64,000 nucleotides of DNA from the NCBI GenBank assembly GCA_900539185.1, contig UQBG01000006.1, positions 1 to 64,000 of the forward strand, given 5' to 3'. A program made the translations under genes and the position numbers. How positions within the stretch are numbered: position 1 is the first letter of the stretch; each line of letters begins with the position of its first letter. Under the pieces are notes generated by a model. The model did not search any database. It saw nothing but the letters and a program-made list of their open reading frames with translations, and was not told where the DNA came from. Shown here in pieces: positions 16,810 through 26,149 of this stretch. This DNA is from an uncultured Clostridium sp. (GTDB taxonomy: Bacteria > Bacillota > Clostridia > Lachnospirales > Lachnospiraceae).

Positions 16810-18762
16810 TCATTTTTGTGCATTTTGCCCAAATTCGTCGACCAGCCCCGCCATCTTTAAAAGATACATTGCGTTTGTCGTATGGCACATCCCTTGTTTT
16901 AGCTTATAATCAAAGCAGATTCTGTCATTTTCATAGGATTCCTCGAAGTGATAATTTTCTGCTAATCTGCACAATTCAAAATCATGTGTTGATACCATCG
17001 TAATCGTATCCGTATTGGTCAAACGCCGGATCACCTCTTCAGCTCCCGTGATCCGATCGGTCGAATTTGTTCCCCGGAATATCTCATCGATCAGACACAG
17101 CATTGGTCGATGCTCTTTTCCGTACTCTACCATCTCCCGAATTCTCAGAATCTCTGCATAAAAGGTAGATATACCCTCCTGCATATCATCCGTAATCCCC
17201 ATCGATGTAAACAGCTTCATAATCGAAACACTGCCCGCCTTCGCGCAAATCGGCGCACCTGCATATGCCAACACCATATTCAGTCCAATCGTCCGTAAAA
17301 AAGTTGTCTTCCCGGACATATTTGATCCGGTAACTATAACTGTCTGCTGCTTCAACGCAATACTGTTGGTTACCGCCTGTTCTCTGGAGATCAATGGATG
17401 CCCAAGCTCTGTAAACTGCAGCTCCGGTTCTTTCCTGTCCAGAATCGTAGGAAAACTGGCGGGATTTAATCTCGCCACCATCGCCAGACTGGTCAACATC
17501 TCAACCTCGCCGATCAGATCCAGCGCAATCTCAAACGTGGGACCGTATTCCCGGATCCAGCGAACCGTTTTTCGCATCAGCCACAGATCCCGCAGATAAA
17601 GTCCACATAATATCCAGTGTAAAAACGGATTCTGCCGTACCCTGTACTCCTCTATCAGACGCGTAATATTCTTTGTCTGCTCGATCATTTCTCTCGCATT
17701 TCTGCCCGCCATCATGCGAAGCCGCCAGTCCTCCAGATACCCATCCGGGAACTTCCAGTTTGCCAGAATACAAATCTGTGCTTCGATCTGCATTGCTACC
17801 TTTTCATAATATAAGAGTGGCTGCATTTTCTTTTTACAGTATTCGGTCATCAACAGGGATACTCCGATTCCTATCAGAAACAGAATGATCGGCACTACAT
17901 AGTTCCATAGCTCGAAGATGCTTCCCAAAACCAGGCATCCCAGAATCACCGGATATCCCACTGCCAGAATCTGCAGTCCTACCGGCATCTTCCATTCCGC
18001 CGCAGACTCCCCTTCTGCATAAGGTCCCTTTTCCGGAACAACATGCTCGTTCAAGTGTCCATAGAAATCAAAGGCAGTGGAAAATCGCTCGTCCGCCACC
18101 ATAAACTGAACCGCCTTCTGACGTTCCCGAATCTGTTCCGGTGTGCATTCCTTTCCCTGCAGCACCTCTGCCAGTCTGCGCTTCCCCCGCTCGGAATGTG
18201 CTACGCAAATCCTCTGATACAATGAATCCCTGCCCAGTACATGCAGATCTGTGACAGAGGTATTGCCTTCCTGCACATATTCCGCTCCGGTTTCCGAGAA
18301 CTCTCTCCAGCCTCCGTCCAGACGTTTAATATAATTTCGATAAAGAGCAATACCACAGGTATGCCCCTTGCGTTCCCCCTGATTCCGACTATGATATCCA
18401 ACCTCTAGCATATACACAAACCCGGCAATCAGAAGAACCAGGATTCCAATCGGCTGCTTCCATGCAACAAAGACTGCCACTCCCACCAGTCCAACTAAAA
18501 ATGCCAGCAAACGTCTAACGCTAATGGTACGATCGGATTCATCCAGATTCTTCATATCCTCTTCCCGCCAGTCCAGCTCTTCCTGCATTTCCTCAATCGT
18601 AATCAATGGCTTATACTTGCTTCGTTTTTCCCACCACTCCCGATATATCCGATGTACTTCCGATTCGGGTTCCTCCTCCAGTTCCGGTGCAACATACATA
18701 TCATCGATCATCCGCTGAACCTCCCGGCGAAGCTCCTCCTCTGTTTTCTTTCTCTTCTTCAT
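16810..18762 (-). CDS. Membrane-anchored MutS-related ATPase (MutS domain V protein)
   Basis: A 650-aa protein with a MutS-type C-terminal ATPase. Seen: Walker A TGSNMSGKTTFLRTIGLN at about 476-490, Walker B CLIDEIFRGTNSTDR at about 555-570, and MVSTHDFELCRLA. The N-terminus lacks MutS mismatch-binding domain I. It has instead an acidic cytoplasmic segment, two hydrophobic helices at about 85-120 and two more at about 270-315. This is the MutS-like family of small membrane-linked ATPases, whose role is unclear and which are not mismatch-repair proteins proper. It lies 34 nt after a C39 peptidase gene with GGAGG before its ATG, so the two are probably cotranscribed. Confidence 0.85.
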   Translation of the reverse strand: MKKRKKTEEELRREVQRMIDDMYVAPELEEEPESEVHRIYREWWEKRSKYKPLITIEEMQEELDWREEDMKNLDESDRTISVRRLLAFLVGLVGVAVFVAWKQPIGILVLLIAGFVYMLEVGYHSRNQGERKGHTCGIALYRNYIKRLDGGWREFSETGAEYVQEGNTSVTDLHVLGRDSLYQRICVAHSERGKRRLAEVLQGKECTPEQIRERQKAVQFMVADERFSTAFDFYGHLNEHVVPEKGPYAEGESAAEWKMPVGLQILAVGYPVILGCLVLGSIFELWNYVVPIILFLIGIGVSLLMTEYCKKKMQPLLYYEKVAMQIEAQICILANWKFPDGYLEDWRLRMMAGRNAREMIEQTKNITRLIEEYRVRQNPFLHWILCGLYLRDLWLMRKTVRWIREYGPTFEIALDLIGEVEMLTSLAMVARLNPASFPTILDRKEPELQFTELGHPLISREQAVTNSIALKQQTVIVTGSNMSGKTTFLRTIGLNMVLAYAGAPICAKAGSVSIMKLFTSMGITDDMQEGISTFYAEILRIREMVEYGKEHRPMLCLIDEIFRGTNSTDRITGAEEVIRRLTNTDTITMVSTHDFELCRLAENYHFEESYENDRICFDYKLKQGMCHTTNAMYLLKMAGLVDEFGQNAQK

Positions 18763-18796
18763 AACTTCCTCCGCTCACTCCTGTATACTATATTCC

Positions 18797-19663
18797 TTAC
18801 CGCGATAGGATCAGTGCCTGTCTTCCCAACTGCTCATACCGCTGTTCTACAACTGAACGTTCATATCCTACCACTTCACCCTCACAGTCCGGATCATTAA
18901 AATAGTAATAATGTTCATCGGCTCCCACCAAAACCAGACAATGTTCTCCTGCAATCCACTGAAACCGACTGCCATCCTCCAGTGTCCAACGATTTCCTTC
19001 TTTCGGTTCTGACATTCGAATGGTTGCCCATATCACGATCGGCACATCCTTCTCCAGATAAGTATTTACGATATCCTCCAAATCTGTTCCACTGATATTC
19101 ACTGCGTTCCACTCCTCCTGTTGAAGCAATACATTCATTGCATTCATTAGTGGAATAGCATAACAGCCATAGCCATCGATCTGTTCCGGCTGTCCGATAA
19201 AGTATGCCTGTGGACTGTATCCGATTCCATCTGCCCCCACAGGTGCCGGTACCTTTGCAATCTCCTGATAAAGCTGCTGCGGCGTGCAATCGATTCCGTA
19301 GTACTGCATCAGCATAGCACCGCTAACCAGTTCACAGCCCGTCTTATAATTATTTTCTTTCTGACTCAGCAGCGGAACCGACAGCACTTCAGCCGTTATT
19401 GCATTTACTGACAGCACCGGTATTTCATGCGACATCGCTTCCGGCTGTTGCCAGACTACCTCCGACTGCCTGTCCATCGTCATGTGCTCCCGTATGCTCA
19501 CCAGTCGTTCCGATAGCTGCTGCCGCTTCTCTGTCCAGTCGATCCTGCTGACCTCCTCCCAATGGGCGGCATAAACCCATATGCCTATTAATGCAGCTAT
19601 CGATACTGCCAGTACTACTATTAACTTTGTTACCGCTTTCCGCTTTGTCTTCATATTCCACAT
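18797..19663 (-). CDS. Membrane-anchored C39-like cysteine peptidase
   Basis: A 288-aa protein with one N-terminal membrane helix (about 14-31) and an external papain-like C39 domain. Seen: the catalytic Cys in YKTGCELVSGAMLMQYYGID at about 109, the His in AGEHCLVLVG at about 251, and the Asp in YYYFNDPDCEG at about 264. Members of this Peptidase_C39_2 group are usually secreted or anchored and their substrates are mostly unknown. A QLNVHILPL-like leader-processing context (bacteriocin ABC transporter) is absent. First gene of a pair with the MutS-like ATPase. The start may be 19663 or the ATG three codons on. Confidence 0.82.
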   Translation of the reverse strand: MWNMKTKRKAVTKLIVVLAVSIAALIGIWVYAAHWEEVSRIDWTEKRQQLSERLVSIREHMTMDRQSEVVWQQPEAMSHEIPVLSVNAITAEVLSVPLLSQKENNYKTGCELVSGAMLMQYYGIDCTPQQLYQEIAKVPAPVGADGIGYSPQAYFIGQPEQIDGYGCYAIPLMNAMNVLLQQEEWNAVNISGTDLEDIVNTYLEKDVPIVIWATIRMSEPKEGNRWTLEDGSRFQWIAGEHCLVLVGADEHYYYFNDPDCEGEVVGYERSVVEQRYEQLGRQALILSR

Positions 19664-19683
19664 GCCTCAATCTATATCTACTT

Positions 19684-19712
19684 AGTATACATGTTTTCCA
19701 ATCCGTTTGCAA
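19684..19712 (-). promoter_or_regulatory. Promoter of the C39 peptidase-MutS-like operon
   Basis: Minus strand TTGCAA (19707-19712), 17 bp, TATACT (19684-19689), 20 nt before the coding start. Confidence 0.6.
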
Positions 19713-19752
19713 TCGTTACCGCAGGATTTCATTCTTTTTCTATATATTATAA

Positions 19753-19781
19753 TTGATTTTTTCCCCATTTCGTATTAAAAT
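19753..19781 (+). promoter_or_regulatory. Promoter of the acidic membrane protein gene
   Basis: TTGATT, 17 bp, TAAAAT, about 42 nt upstream of the TTG start. Confidence 0.5.
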
Positions 19782-19823
19782 ATGCAATATGTGAAATAAT
19801 ATATAAAAAAGGAGAGATGGCAG

Positions 19824-20309
19824 TTGAGTAAAAAAGGTGGAACAATCGTAAAAATCGTAGCCATACTGGCTGGTGTTGCTGCTGTTGGTACAGCATGCTA
19901 CTTATACAAAGACAAAATCAAGGAGTTCTTTCAGAAGATCAATCTGAAGGATAAGATCGACACCGCAAAGTCTTTTGTTACCGATAAGGTACTGGGTACC
20001 GGAGAAGATGATTTCTTCGATGATGCCGACTTCTTTGATGATGATCTGGAAGAGGAAGATGCAGGCAACTCAGACAACGGCAATCGCGGTTATACTTCTA
20101 TTAACATTACTGCAGATGATGCTGACACCGAGGAAGAAACACCTGCTGACGATACGAAAGAAGAAACATCCGGCGCAACAGATGCTACTGAAGAAGCAGC
20201 GGAATCTGAAGAAGAGGAAGATACTCCTTACGAGAATGAAGGCTTATCTGATGTTTCTGAAGATGAAGATGTATTAGCTGAACAGACTTCTTTAGATGGT
20301 TCTTTATAA
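19824..20309 (+). CDS. Acidic single-pass membrane protein (YtxH-like N-terminus)
   Basis: A 161-aa protein starting at TTG with GGAG 9 nt upstream. One hydrophobic helix (about 7-25; IVKIVAILAGVAAVGTACYL) is followed by a short Lys-rich amphipathic stretch (YKDKIKEFFQKINLKDKI). The remaining roughly 110 residues are extremely rich in Asp and Glu (DDFFDDADFFDDDLEEED, EEAAESEEEEDTPYENE). The helix plus amphipathic arrangement recalls YtxH/general stress proteins, but the acidic tail is not typical and I assign no function. A perfect 15-bp terminator follows. Confidence 0.75.
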   Translation: MSKKGGTIVKIVAILAGVAAVGTACYLYKDKIKEFFQKINLKDKIDTAKSFVTDKVLGTGEDDFFDDADFFDDDLEEEDAGNSDNGNRGYTSINITADDADTEEETPADDTKEETSGATDATEEAAESEEEEDTPYENEGLSDVSEDEDVLAEQTSLDGSL

Positions 20310-20353
20310 GATCCGTAGAAAAGTCAATCTGGGTAACGTGGGCCGCAAGGTGC

Positions 20354-20389
20354 ACAGAAAAAGGGCTGCATTTACAGCCCTTTTTCTGT
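20354..20389. terminator. Bidirectional terminator between acidic protein and YcxB-like gene
   Basis: Perfect 15-bp arms ACAGAAAAAGGGCTG and CAGCCCTTTTTCTGT with loop CATTTA. It overlaps the last codons of the minus-strand gene. Confidence 0.88.
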
Positions 20390-21448
20390 TTTTGATTCCT
20401 CTTCCTCTGTCTCTTCTGCCTTCGGTTCCTCCACTTTCGGATCTTCTGCCTTCGGCTTCTCGGCTGCTGCTTCTTCCTCCGGTATCAGATTGAATACCGT
20501 CATCGTCCGATTATCGATATCCGGATTCAGCCGCACTAATGCCAGCATGATTTCATCTGCACAGGCTTCTGACCAAAAATCCTTTTCATAAAACATTTTT
20601 TCCGGATTCGACATCGTAAGGCGATAGACCTGCTTTTTTCCACTTTTGCTCTGAATCATATGCTTTGATATATAACGGATATAATCAATGCGGATAAAGT
20701 CTGTCGTAAACCAGTTACTGATCACCAGATATTCGTCCGTCAGATAATAATTATAATTATGCTGCAGCAGGCGGTGCTTCAACTGAGAGCTCACCTCTTC
20801 GTATACCAGTTTTCGATCGCCAAATTCACTCAATGCCTTTGCACTCGGATGCCGGTATGGCTGAATTGTCCAAAAAACAGAGCTTATGATGATCCAGGCA
20901 CTCACAATGCAGGGAACTATGATTCCCATAAATAACAGTCCGGTCTCCAAATATGGATAATCCGGCTCACTGATAACCAATGGATAAATCAAGGCATTCA
21001 GCGAATCATAGTCCATATTCAGTCCTTTTGCCAGTTCACTCTTCACATCCTCTACCGTAGAAGCATCCTCCAATACCATTCCACATACCCGGACATCCTT
21101 TAATTCCGGCTCCGGTTCTTTTGTCCGCATCAAAAACAAAACACATTCGCCATCAATAAATGAATAATAATATGCTCCCACCCGTTTATCATCTTCGTAA
21201 TAATCATACCCAATGTACTTCATGCTCGGAACTGTATAGGCTATATTCCTACAATCCCTCTCATTCCACTGTCGAATGTCCTCTAACGACTCTGCATTAT
21301 GACATATCATCCGATACACCACCGGGTGTTGGATTGTAAATACCAGCAGTACCACAAATACGATTACTGCCGGAATCACAATGCACACAGTATTTCTTAA
21401 AAGCAGAAGCGGCATCCGGTTCTTCTTTAACTTCTTCCACAACATCAT
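20372..21448 (-). CDS. YcxB-like membrane protein of unknown function
   Basis: A 358-aa protein with an N-terminal helix at about 19-42, an extracytoplasmic domain of about 130 residues, a second helix at about 168-195, and a cytoplasmic C-terminal part. The last part (YYLTDEYLVISNWFTTDFIR, then a short beta-rich region) resembles the PH-like YcxB C-terminal domain. It ends in a Glu/Lys/Pro-rich repeat tail (AEKPKAEDPKVEEPKAEETE). The family has no known function. The C-terminal codons overlap the terminator at 20354. AAGGAG lies 9-12 nt before the two possible ATGs. Confidence 0.68.
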   Translation of the reverse strand: MMLWKKLKKNRMPLLLLRNTVCIVIPAVIVFVVLLVFTIQHPVVYRMICHNAESLEDIRQWNERDCRNIAYTVPSMKYIGYDYYEDDKRVGAYYYSFIDGECVLFLMRTKEPEPELKDVRVCGMVLEDASTVEDVKSELAKGLNMDYDSLNALIYPLVISEPDYPYLETGLLFMGIIVPCIVSAWIIISSVFWTIQPYRHPSAKALSEFGDRKLVYEEVSSQLKHRLLQHNYNYYLTDEYLVISNWFTTDFIRIDYIRYISKHMIQSKSGKKQVYRLTMSNPEKMFYEKDFWSEACADEIMLALVRLNPDIDNRTMTVFNLIPEEEAAAEKPKAEDPKVEEPKAEETEEEESKTEKGL

Positions 21449-21472
21449 AGGTTTTGTCTCCTTATCAGATTC

Positions 21473-21501
21473 ACTATACTACATCTTGATGATTCTCACA
21501 A
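21473..21501 (-). promoter_or_regulatory. Promoter of the YcxB-like gene
   Basis: Minus strand TTGTGA (21496-21501), 17 bp, TATAGT (21473-21478). Confidence 0.5.
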
Positions 21502-21505
21502 CCAT

Positions 21506-21535
21506 TTGACATAACTTCCTCCTCCGTTCTATAAT
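21506..21535 (+). promoter_or_regulatory. Promoter of the methyltransferase-hslO pair
   Basis: TTGACA (21506-21511), 18 bp, TATAAT (21530-21535). It is divergent from the minus-strand promoter at 21473, with the two -35 boxes only 4 bp apart. Confidence 0.8.
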
Positions 21536-21569
21536 CAGTACAGATTATGGATAAGACAAGGAGTCAGGG

Positions 21570-22328
21570 ATGAAAGCCTATACTAGCTTTGCTCAGGTAT
21601 ATGATACCTTTATGGATAATGTGCCCTATCAACAAGGCTGTGACTATCTGTGTAAGCTGCTGCATCAGCACGGCATTGACCACGGATTAATCGCAGAACT
21701 GGGCTGTGGAACCGGCAGTCTGACCGAACGGCTGGCAGCCGCCGGATATGACATGATCGGAATCGATAATTCTCCGGATATGCTGGAACTGGCACAGGAA
21801 AAACGAGTTGCCTCCGGCAGAGATATTCTGTATCTTTTACAGGATATGCGTGAATTTGAACTATACGGAACCGTTCGCGGTATTATCAGTTTCTGTGACA
21901 GCATTAACTATATTACGGATCCGGACGATCTGCTGCAGGTCTTCCGGCTGGTTAATAACTATCTGGATCCCGGTGGATTATTTATCTTTGATATCCACAC
22001 GCCATACTATTATGCGTCGGTTCTGGGTGAATCCACGATAGCCGAGGATCGGGATACGGTAAGCTTCATATGGGATAATTACTATGATACCGATACCCGT
22101 ATCAATGAATATTCCTTGAGTATCTTCGTACAGGAACCGGACGCTCCAGACCTTTACCGGAAGTTCCAGGAGGATCATTTTCAGTATGCTTACTCTTTGG
22201 AACAGGTACAGACATTACTGGCTCAGTCCGGACTGGAATATCTCACCGCCTATGATGAATTCAGTCTGGATCCACCCCGTCCGGACAGTACCCGTATTCA
22301 TATTATAGCAAAAGAACATGGAAAATAG
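21570..22328 (+). CDS. Class I SAM-dependent methyltransferase
   Basis: A 252-aa protein. Seen: the start AYTSFAQVYDTFMDNVPY and the SAM motif LIAELGCGTGSLTERLA at about 40-56. The acidic IGIDNSPDML, ISFCDSINYITDPDDL and DPGGLFIFDIHTPYY complete the fold. This type is common in Firmicutes near hslO or dus genes and has no defined substrate. The start is preceded by AAGGAG at about 12 nt. Its stop overlaps the ribosome site of hslO, so the two are probably coupled. Confidence 0.88.
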   Translation: MKAYTSFAQVYDTFMDNVPYQQGCDYLCKLLHQHGIDHGLIAELGCGTGSLTERLAAAGYDMIGIDNSPDMLELAQEKRVASGRDILYLLQDMREFELYGTVRGIISFCDSINYITDPDDLLQVFRLVNNYLDPGGLFIFDIHTPYYYASVLGESTIAEDRDTVSFIWDNYYDTDTRINEYSLSIFVQEPDAPDLYRKFQEDHFQYAYSLEQVQTLLAQSGLEYLTAYDEFSLDPPRPDSTRIHIIAKEHGK

Positions 22329-22344
22329 AAAGGATCTACACACT

Positions 22345-23214
22345 ATGTCAGATTATATTATCCGCGGAACGGCTGCCAATGATCAGGTGCGCTTCTTTGC
22401 TGCAACCACAAGAGATATGGTAGAAACCGCACGAACCATTCACAATACCAGTCCCGTCGCTACTGCTGCCTTAGGTCGCCTTCTGACCGCCGGAGCCATG
22501 ATGGGAAGTATGAGTAAAAACGAAACAGACCTGACCACTCTACAGATCAAATGCTCCGGTCCGATCGGCGGTCTTATGGTAACGGCCGACGGTGCCGCCA
22601 ATGTAAAGGGCTATGTCAATCATCCGGATGTCATTCTGCCTGCAAACAGCAAGGGAAAGCTGGATGTCGGTGGTGCTCTGGATCTGGGGGTTTTAAGTGT
22701 TATCAAGGATATCGGCCTAAAGGAACCTTACGTCGGTCAGACTCAGCTCGTATCCGGAGAAATTGCAGAGGATTTAACCTACTATTTTGCTACCAGCGAG
22801 CAGGTACCGAGCTCTGTCGCTTTAGGGGTACTCATGAACCACGAAAATACCGTTCAGCAGGCCGGCGGTTTCATCATTCAGATGATGCCATTTGCAGAAG
22901 ACGGTCTCATCGATGCCTTAGAAGAACGACTAAATAACTTCTCTTCTATCACCACGTTGCTAAATCAGGGTGTAACTCCGGAGGCCATGATGGAACAGCT
23001 TTTTGAAGGCTATGACCTCCATATTATGGAGCAGATTCCGACCGGATACCACTGCAACTGCTCCCGTGACCGGGTATACCGGGCTGTGATGAGCATTGGA
23101 AAGAAGGATATTCAGGAAATGATCGATGACAACAAACCAATCGAGGTAAACTGCCACTTCTGCGGAAAGCACTATATCTTTGATGTCGATGATCTGAAAA
23201 CTATGCTGGTGTAA
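22345..23214 (+). CDS. hslO: Redox-regulated chaperone Hsp33
   Basis: A 289-aa cytoplasmic holdase that becomes active on oxidation. Seen: the substrate-binding N-terminal domain (YIIRGTAANDQVRFFAATT) and the C-terminal zinc site with C237-N-C239 and C270-H-F-C273, that is the CxC / CxxC pair whose oxidation switches the protein on. All four cysteines are present. AAAGGA about 10 nt upstream favours the ATG at 22345 over that at 22318. In an anaerobe it fits defence against oxygen and hypochlorous stress. It ends at a hairpin terminator. Confidence 0.96.
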   Translation: MSDYIIRGTAANDQVRFFAATTRDMVETARTIHNTSPVATAALGRLLTAGAMMGSMSKNETDLTTLQIKCSGPIGGLMVTADGAANVKGYVNHPDVILPANSKGKLDVGGALDLGVLSVIKDIGLKEPYVGQTQLVSGEIAEDLTYYFATSEQVPSSVALGVLMNHENTVQQAGGFIIQMMPFAEDGLIDALEERLNNFSSITTLLNQGVTPEAMMEQLFEGYDLHIMEQIPTGYHCNCSRDRVYRAVMSIGKKDIQEMIDDNKPIEVNCHFCGKHYIFDVDDLKTMLV

Positions 23215-23225
23215 TGCCATTCATA

Positions 23226-23263
23226 AACAACCCCCGATAGGATTCTTCCTACCGGGGGTTGTT
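23226..23263. terminator. Terminator hairpin between hslO and typA
   Basis: Arms AACAACCCCCG and CGGGGGTTGTT (11 bp) extended inward by TAGGA / TCCTA. Weak T-runs on either side; it probably serves both convergent genes. Confidence 0.75.
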
Positions 23264-23306
23264 CATTTTCTGCTTTTTAAGCGATTCGATTATCGTCTTC
23301 TATCGG

Positions 23307-25145
23307 TTATTTTGACTGAGAATTTCTCTTTGCACGCATACGCATCGTTGGGTCCAGAATCTTCTTACGGATTCGCAGACTCTTCGGTGTAATCTCCAAC
23401 AGTTCGTCGGTATCGATAAACTCCAGTGCCTGTTCCAGACTCAGGATTCTCGGTGGTACCAGCTTCAGGGCATCATCCGAACCGGAGGAACGTGTATTGG
23501 TCAAATGCTTGGTCTTGCAGACATTTACTTCGATATCATCGGTCTTACCATTCTGTCCAACGACCATACCACCATAGACCGCTTCACCTGGTCCGATAAA
23601 CAGCGTACCTCTTTCCTGTGCATTGAACAAACCGTAGGTAATACTGGTTCCGCTCTCATATGCGATCAGGGATCCCTGTGTACGATACTGGATATCTCCC
23701 TTATATGGTCCATATCCGTCAAATACGGTATTGATAACACCGGTACCCTTTGTTGATGTCATGAACTCACTCCGAAATCCGATCAAGCCACGAGACGGAA
23801 TATTGAACTCCAGACGAACATTGCCATCCGACATCGGCGCCATTCCCTGCAGCTCGCCCTTTCTCTGTGTCAGCATATTGATAACCGTACCTGAGAATTC
23901 ATCCGGCACATCCACAACCGCAACCTCCATAGGTTCCAGCTTCTTGCCTCGCTCATCGGTCTTATAGATAACCTCAGCCTTACTAACTGCGAACTCATAT
24001 CCTTCCCGACGCATATTCTCGATCAATACGGACAGATGAAGTTCCCCACGTCCGGATACCTTATAAGCCTCTGTCGTATCTGTCTCCTCTACCCGAAGAC
24101 TGACATCCGTATTCAGTTCACGGAACAGACGATCCCGCAGATGTCTGGAGGTCACAAACTTTCCTTCCTTACCGGCCAGCGGAGAATCATTTACCATGAA
24201 ATGCATGGAAATCGTAGGCTCTGAAATCTTCTGGAACGGAATCGGATTCGGTGCTTCCGGCGAACACAGGGTATCACCGATATGGATATCTGCGATTCCT
24301 GAGATTGCTACAATGGATCCGATCTGTGCTTCTGTTACCTCTACCTTATTCAATCCGTCAAACTCATACAGCTTTCCGATCTTTACTCTCTGATGTTTAT
24401 CCGGATCATGGTGATTTACTAACATGACTTCCTGATTCAGCTTTAAGGATCCGTTATCTACCTTACCAACACCGATCCGGCCCACATATTCATTATAATC
24501 AATGGTACTGATCAATACCTGTGTCGGTGCATCCGGATCTCCCTCCGGTGCCGGAATATGATTAATAATAGCTTCAAACAACGGTTTCATATCGGTGCCC
24601 GGAACATCCATATCTGTACTGGCTACACCGGTCTTAGCCGAAGCATAGATAAATGGGCAGTCTAACTGTTCCTCGCTGGCATCCAGATCCATCAACAGCT
24701 CCAGAACCTCATCTACCACCTCTGCCGGTCTTGCCTCCGGTCGATCAATCTTGTTAATGCAGACGATTACACTCAGGTTCAACTCCAGCGCCTTTTTCAA
24801 AACAAACTTTGTCTGAGGCATAGCACCCTCGAAGGCATCTACTACCAATATAACTCCATTTACCATCTTCAGAACACGTTCTACCTCGCCACCGAAGTCG
24901 GCATGACCCGGAGTATCAATAATATTAATCTTTGTATCTCCATACATAACGGCTGTGTTCTTGGACAGAATCGTAATACCTCTTTCTCGTTCGATATCAT
25001 TTGAGTCCATAACACGCTCTGCTACTTCCTGATTTTCACGAAAAACACCACTCTGCTTCAACAGCTCATCCACCAATGTAGTTTTACCGTGATCAACGTG
25101 TGCGATAATCGCTACATTTCGGATATCCTCTCTTGCAATCTTCAT
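23307..25145 (-). CDS. typA: Ribosome-binding GTPase TypA/BipA
   Basis: A 612-aa translational GTPase of the elongation-factor G family. Seen: G1 AHVDHGKTTLVDELL at about 15-29, G2 RERGITI, G3 DTPGHADFGGEVER, G4 CINKIDRPEARP and G5 YASAKTG. Then follow domain II, EF-G-like domains III and V, and the C-terminal TypA-specific region ending in basic MRMRAKRNSQSK. It acts in 50S subunit assembly and stress adaptation. It is a single gene with its own promoter. Confidence 0.97.
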   Translation of the reverse strand: MKIAREDIRNVAIIAHVDHGKTTLVDELLKQSGVFRENQEVAERVMDSNDIERERGITILSKNTAVMYGDTKINIIDTPGHADFGGEVERVLKMVNGVILVVDAFEGAMPQTKFVLKKALELNLSVIVCINKIDRPEARPAEVVDEVLELLMDLDASEEQLDCPFIYASAKTGVASTDMDVPGTDMKPLFEAIINHIPAPEGDPDAPTQVLISTIDYNEYVGRIGVGKVDNGSLKLNQEVMLVNHHDPDKHQRVKIGKLYEFDGLNKVEVTEAQIGSIVAISGIADIHIGDTLCSPEAPNPIPFQKISEPTISMHFMVNDSPLAGKEGKFVTSRHLRDRLFRELNTDVSLRVEETDTTEAYKVSGRGELHLSVLIENMRREGYEFAVSKAEVIYKTDERGKKLEPMEVAVVDVPDEFSGTVINMLTQRKGELQGMAPMSDGNVRLEFNIPSRGLIGFRSEFMTSTKGTGVINTVFDGYGPYKGDIQYRTQGSLIAYESGTSITYGLFNAQERGTLFIGPGEAVYGGMVVGQNGKTDDIEVNVCKTKHLTNTRSSGSDDALKLVPPRILSLEQALEFIDTDELLEITPKSLRIRKKILDPTMRMRAKRNSQSK

Positions 25146-25200
25146 AAACAGCCTTCTTTCCTTATTATAAAAAACTCATTCTCTTCTCACAACGTGTTAC

Positions 25201-25229
25201 ATTCTAGCATAGTAAGAAACAGTTGGCAA
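25201..25229 (-). promoter_or_regulatory. Promoter of typA
   Basis: Minus strand TTGCCA (25224-25229), 17 bp, TAGAAT (25201-25206). Confidence 0.55.
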
Positions 25230-25241
25230 GAAAGAGTTCCA

Positions 25242-25862
25242 TTACCCAAATATTTCCCCTGTTTTCTGTATCTGTATCCTTCCTCCGCTTGCCTCTGTGA
25301 CCTCTGCCTCAAACCGATCATATACAGGAGCATAGATCTGAACGGTCAGTGTCACCTTATCCGTATACCGGGTATCTGTGATCTCACCATCGGTGTTTCC
25401 GATCAGATACTGGATCTTCCCCAGATCCGTATATTCCAGTACCATCTGTCCCCGGATCAACGGTCGCATCAGCCGGATCGTACCGGCCTCCAGCCCGGCC
25501 TTTGCTGCCTCTGTATAAGCGCGTACCAGCCCTCCGGTTCCCAGAAGTGTTCCTCCAAAGTAGCGGGTAACGACAATACACAGGTTGCGGACACCACTTC
25601 CCTGAATCACCTCCAGAATCGGCTTTCCCGCAGTTCCCTGCGGCTCGCCATCATCCGAGAAGCGTAACAGCGGCTGACTGCCCAGTCCGATCGAATAGGC
25701 AAAGCAGTTATGTCTGGCATCATAGTGTTTCTTCCGAATCGACTCTATAAAGCTGACAGCCTCTTCCTCTGTTGTGACTGCCTTTGTATACCCGATAAAG
25801 CGTGACTTTTTTTCTACGATTTCTCCCTGTCCTGCTGTTATCAGTGCCAGATATTCTTCCAT
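25242..25862 (-). CDS. YigZ/IMPACT family protein
   Basis: A 206-aa protein. Seen: the family opening EIVEKKSRFIGYTKAVTTEEEA, the UPF0029 core HNCFAYSIG, DDGEPQGTAGKPILEVI and the nearly invariant VVTRYFGGTLLGTGGLVRAY. A C-terminal DUF1949 ferredoxin-like domain starts at about residue 140. Bacterial YigZ is related to the eukaryotic IMPACT translational regulator; the biochemical role is unsettled. It has its own promoter and is divergent from the PBP gene. Confidence 0.93.
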   Translation of the reverse strand: MEEYLALITAGQGEIVEKKSRFIGYTKAVTTEEEAVSFIESIRKKHYDARHNCFAYSIGLGSQPLLRFSDDGEPQGTAGKPILEVIQGSGVRNLCIVVTRYFGGTLLGTGGLVRAYTEAAKAGLEAGTIRLMRPLIRGQMVLEYTDLGKIQYLIGNTDGEITDTRYTDKVTLTVQIYAPVYDRFEAEVTEASGGRIQIQKTGEIFG

Positions 25863-25921
25863 AATTTCTTCCTTTCGCTGACGTTTTCTTTGACATTCTT
25901 TTCGGACGTTCTTTCTTTCCC

Positions 25922-25950
25922 AGTATATCTGTTCTTTCTATCAAACGCAA
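25922..25950 (-). promoter_or_regulatory. Promoter of yigZ
   Basis: Minus strand TTGCGT (25945-25950), 17 bp, TATACT (25922-25927). Confidence 0.5.
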
Positions 25951-26075
25951 ATCTTTCTGTTATCCAAATTGCAGAAACCGAATAATCCTCGCTCCTTTTG
26001 GCTATATTTCAGCCATAGGATTTTATTAAGAATCTCTGACATAGGGATTTTTCCCTTTATTTCAATGGTTAGATT

Positions 26076-26084
26076 TGATATAAT
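26076..26084 (+). promoter_or_regulatory. Extended -10 promoter of the class A PBP gene
   Basis: TGATATAAT, an extended -10, about 65 nt upstream of the start; no good -35 box is visible. Confidence 0.5.
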
Positions 26085-26149
26085 GGTCAAGATATAGCAA
26101 CGTGGAATCGAATACTATTTTATCGATTACATATATAAGGAGGCGCTTT

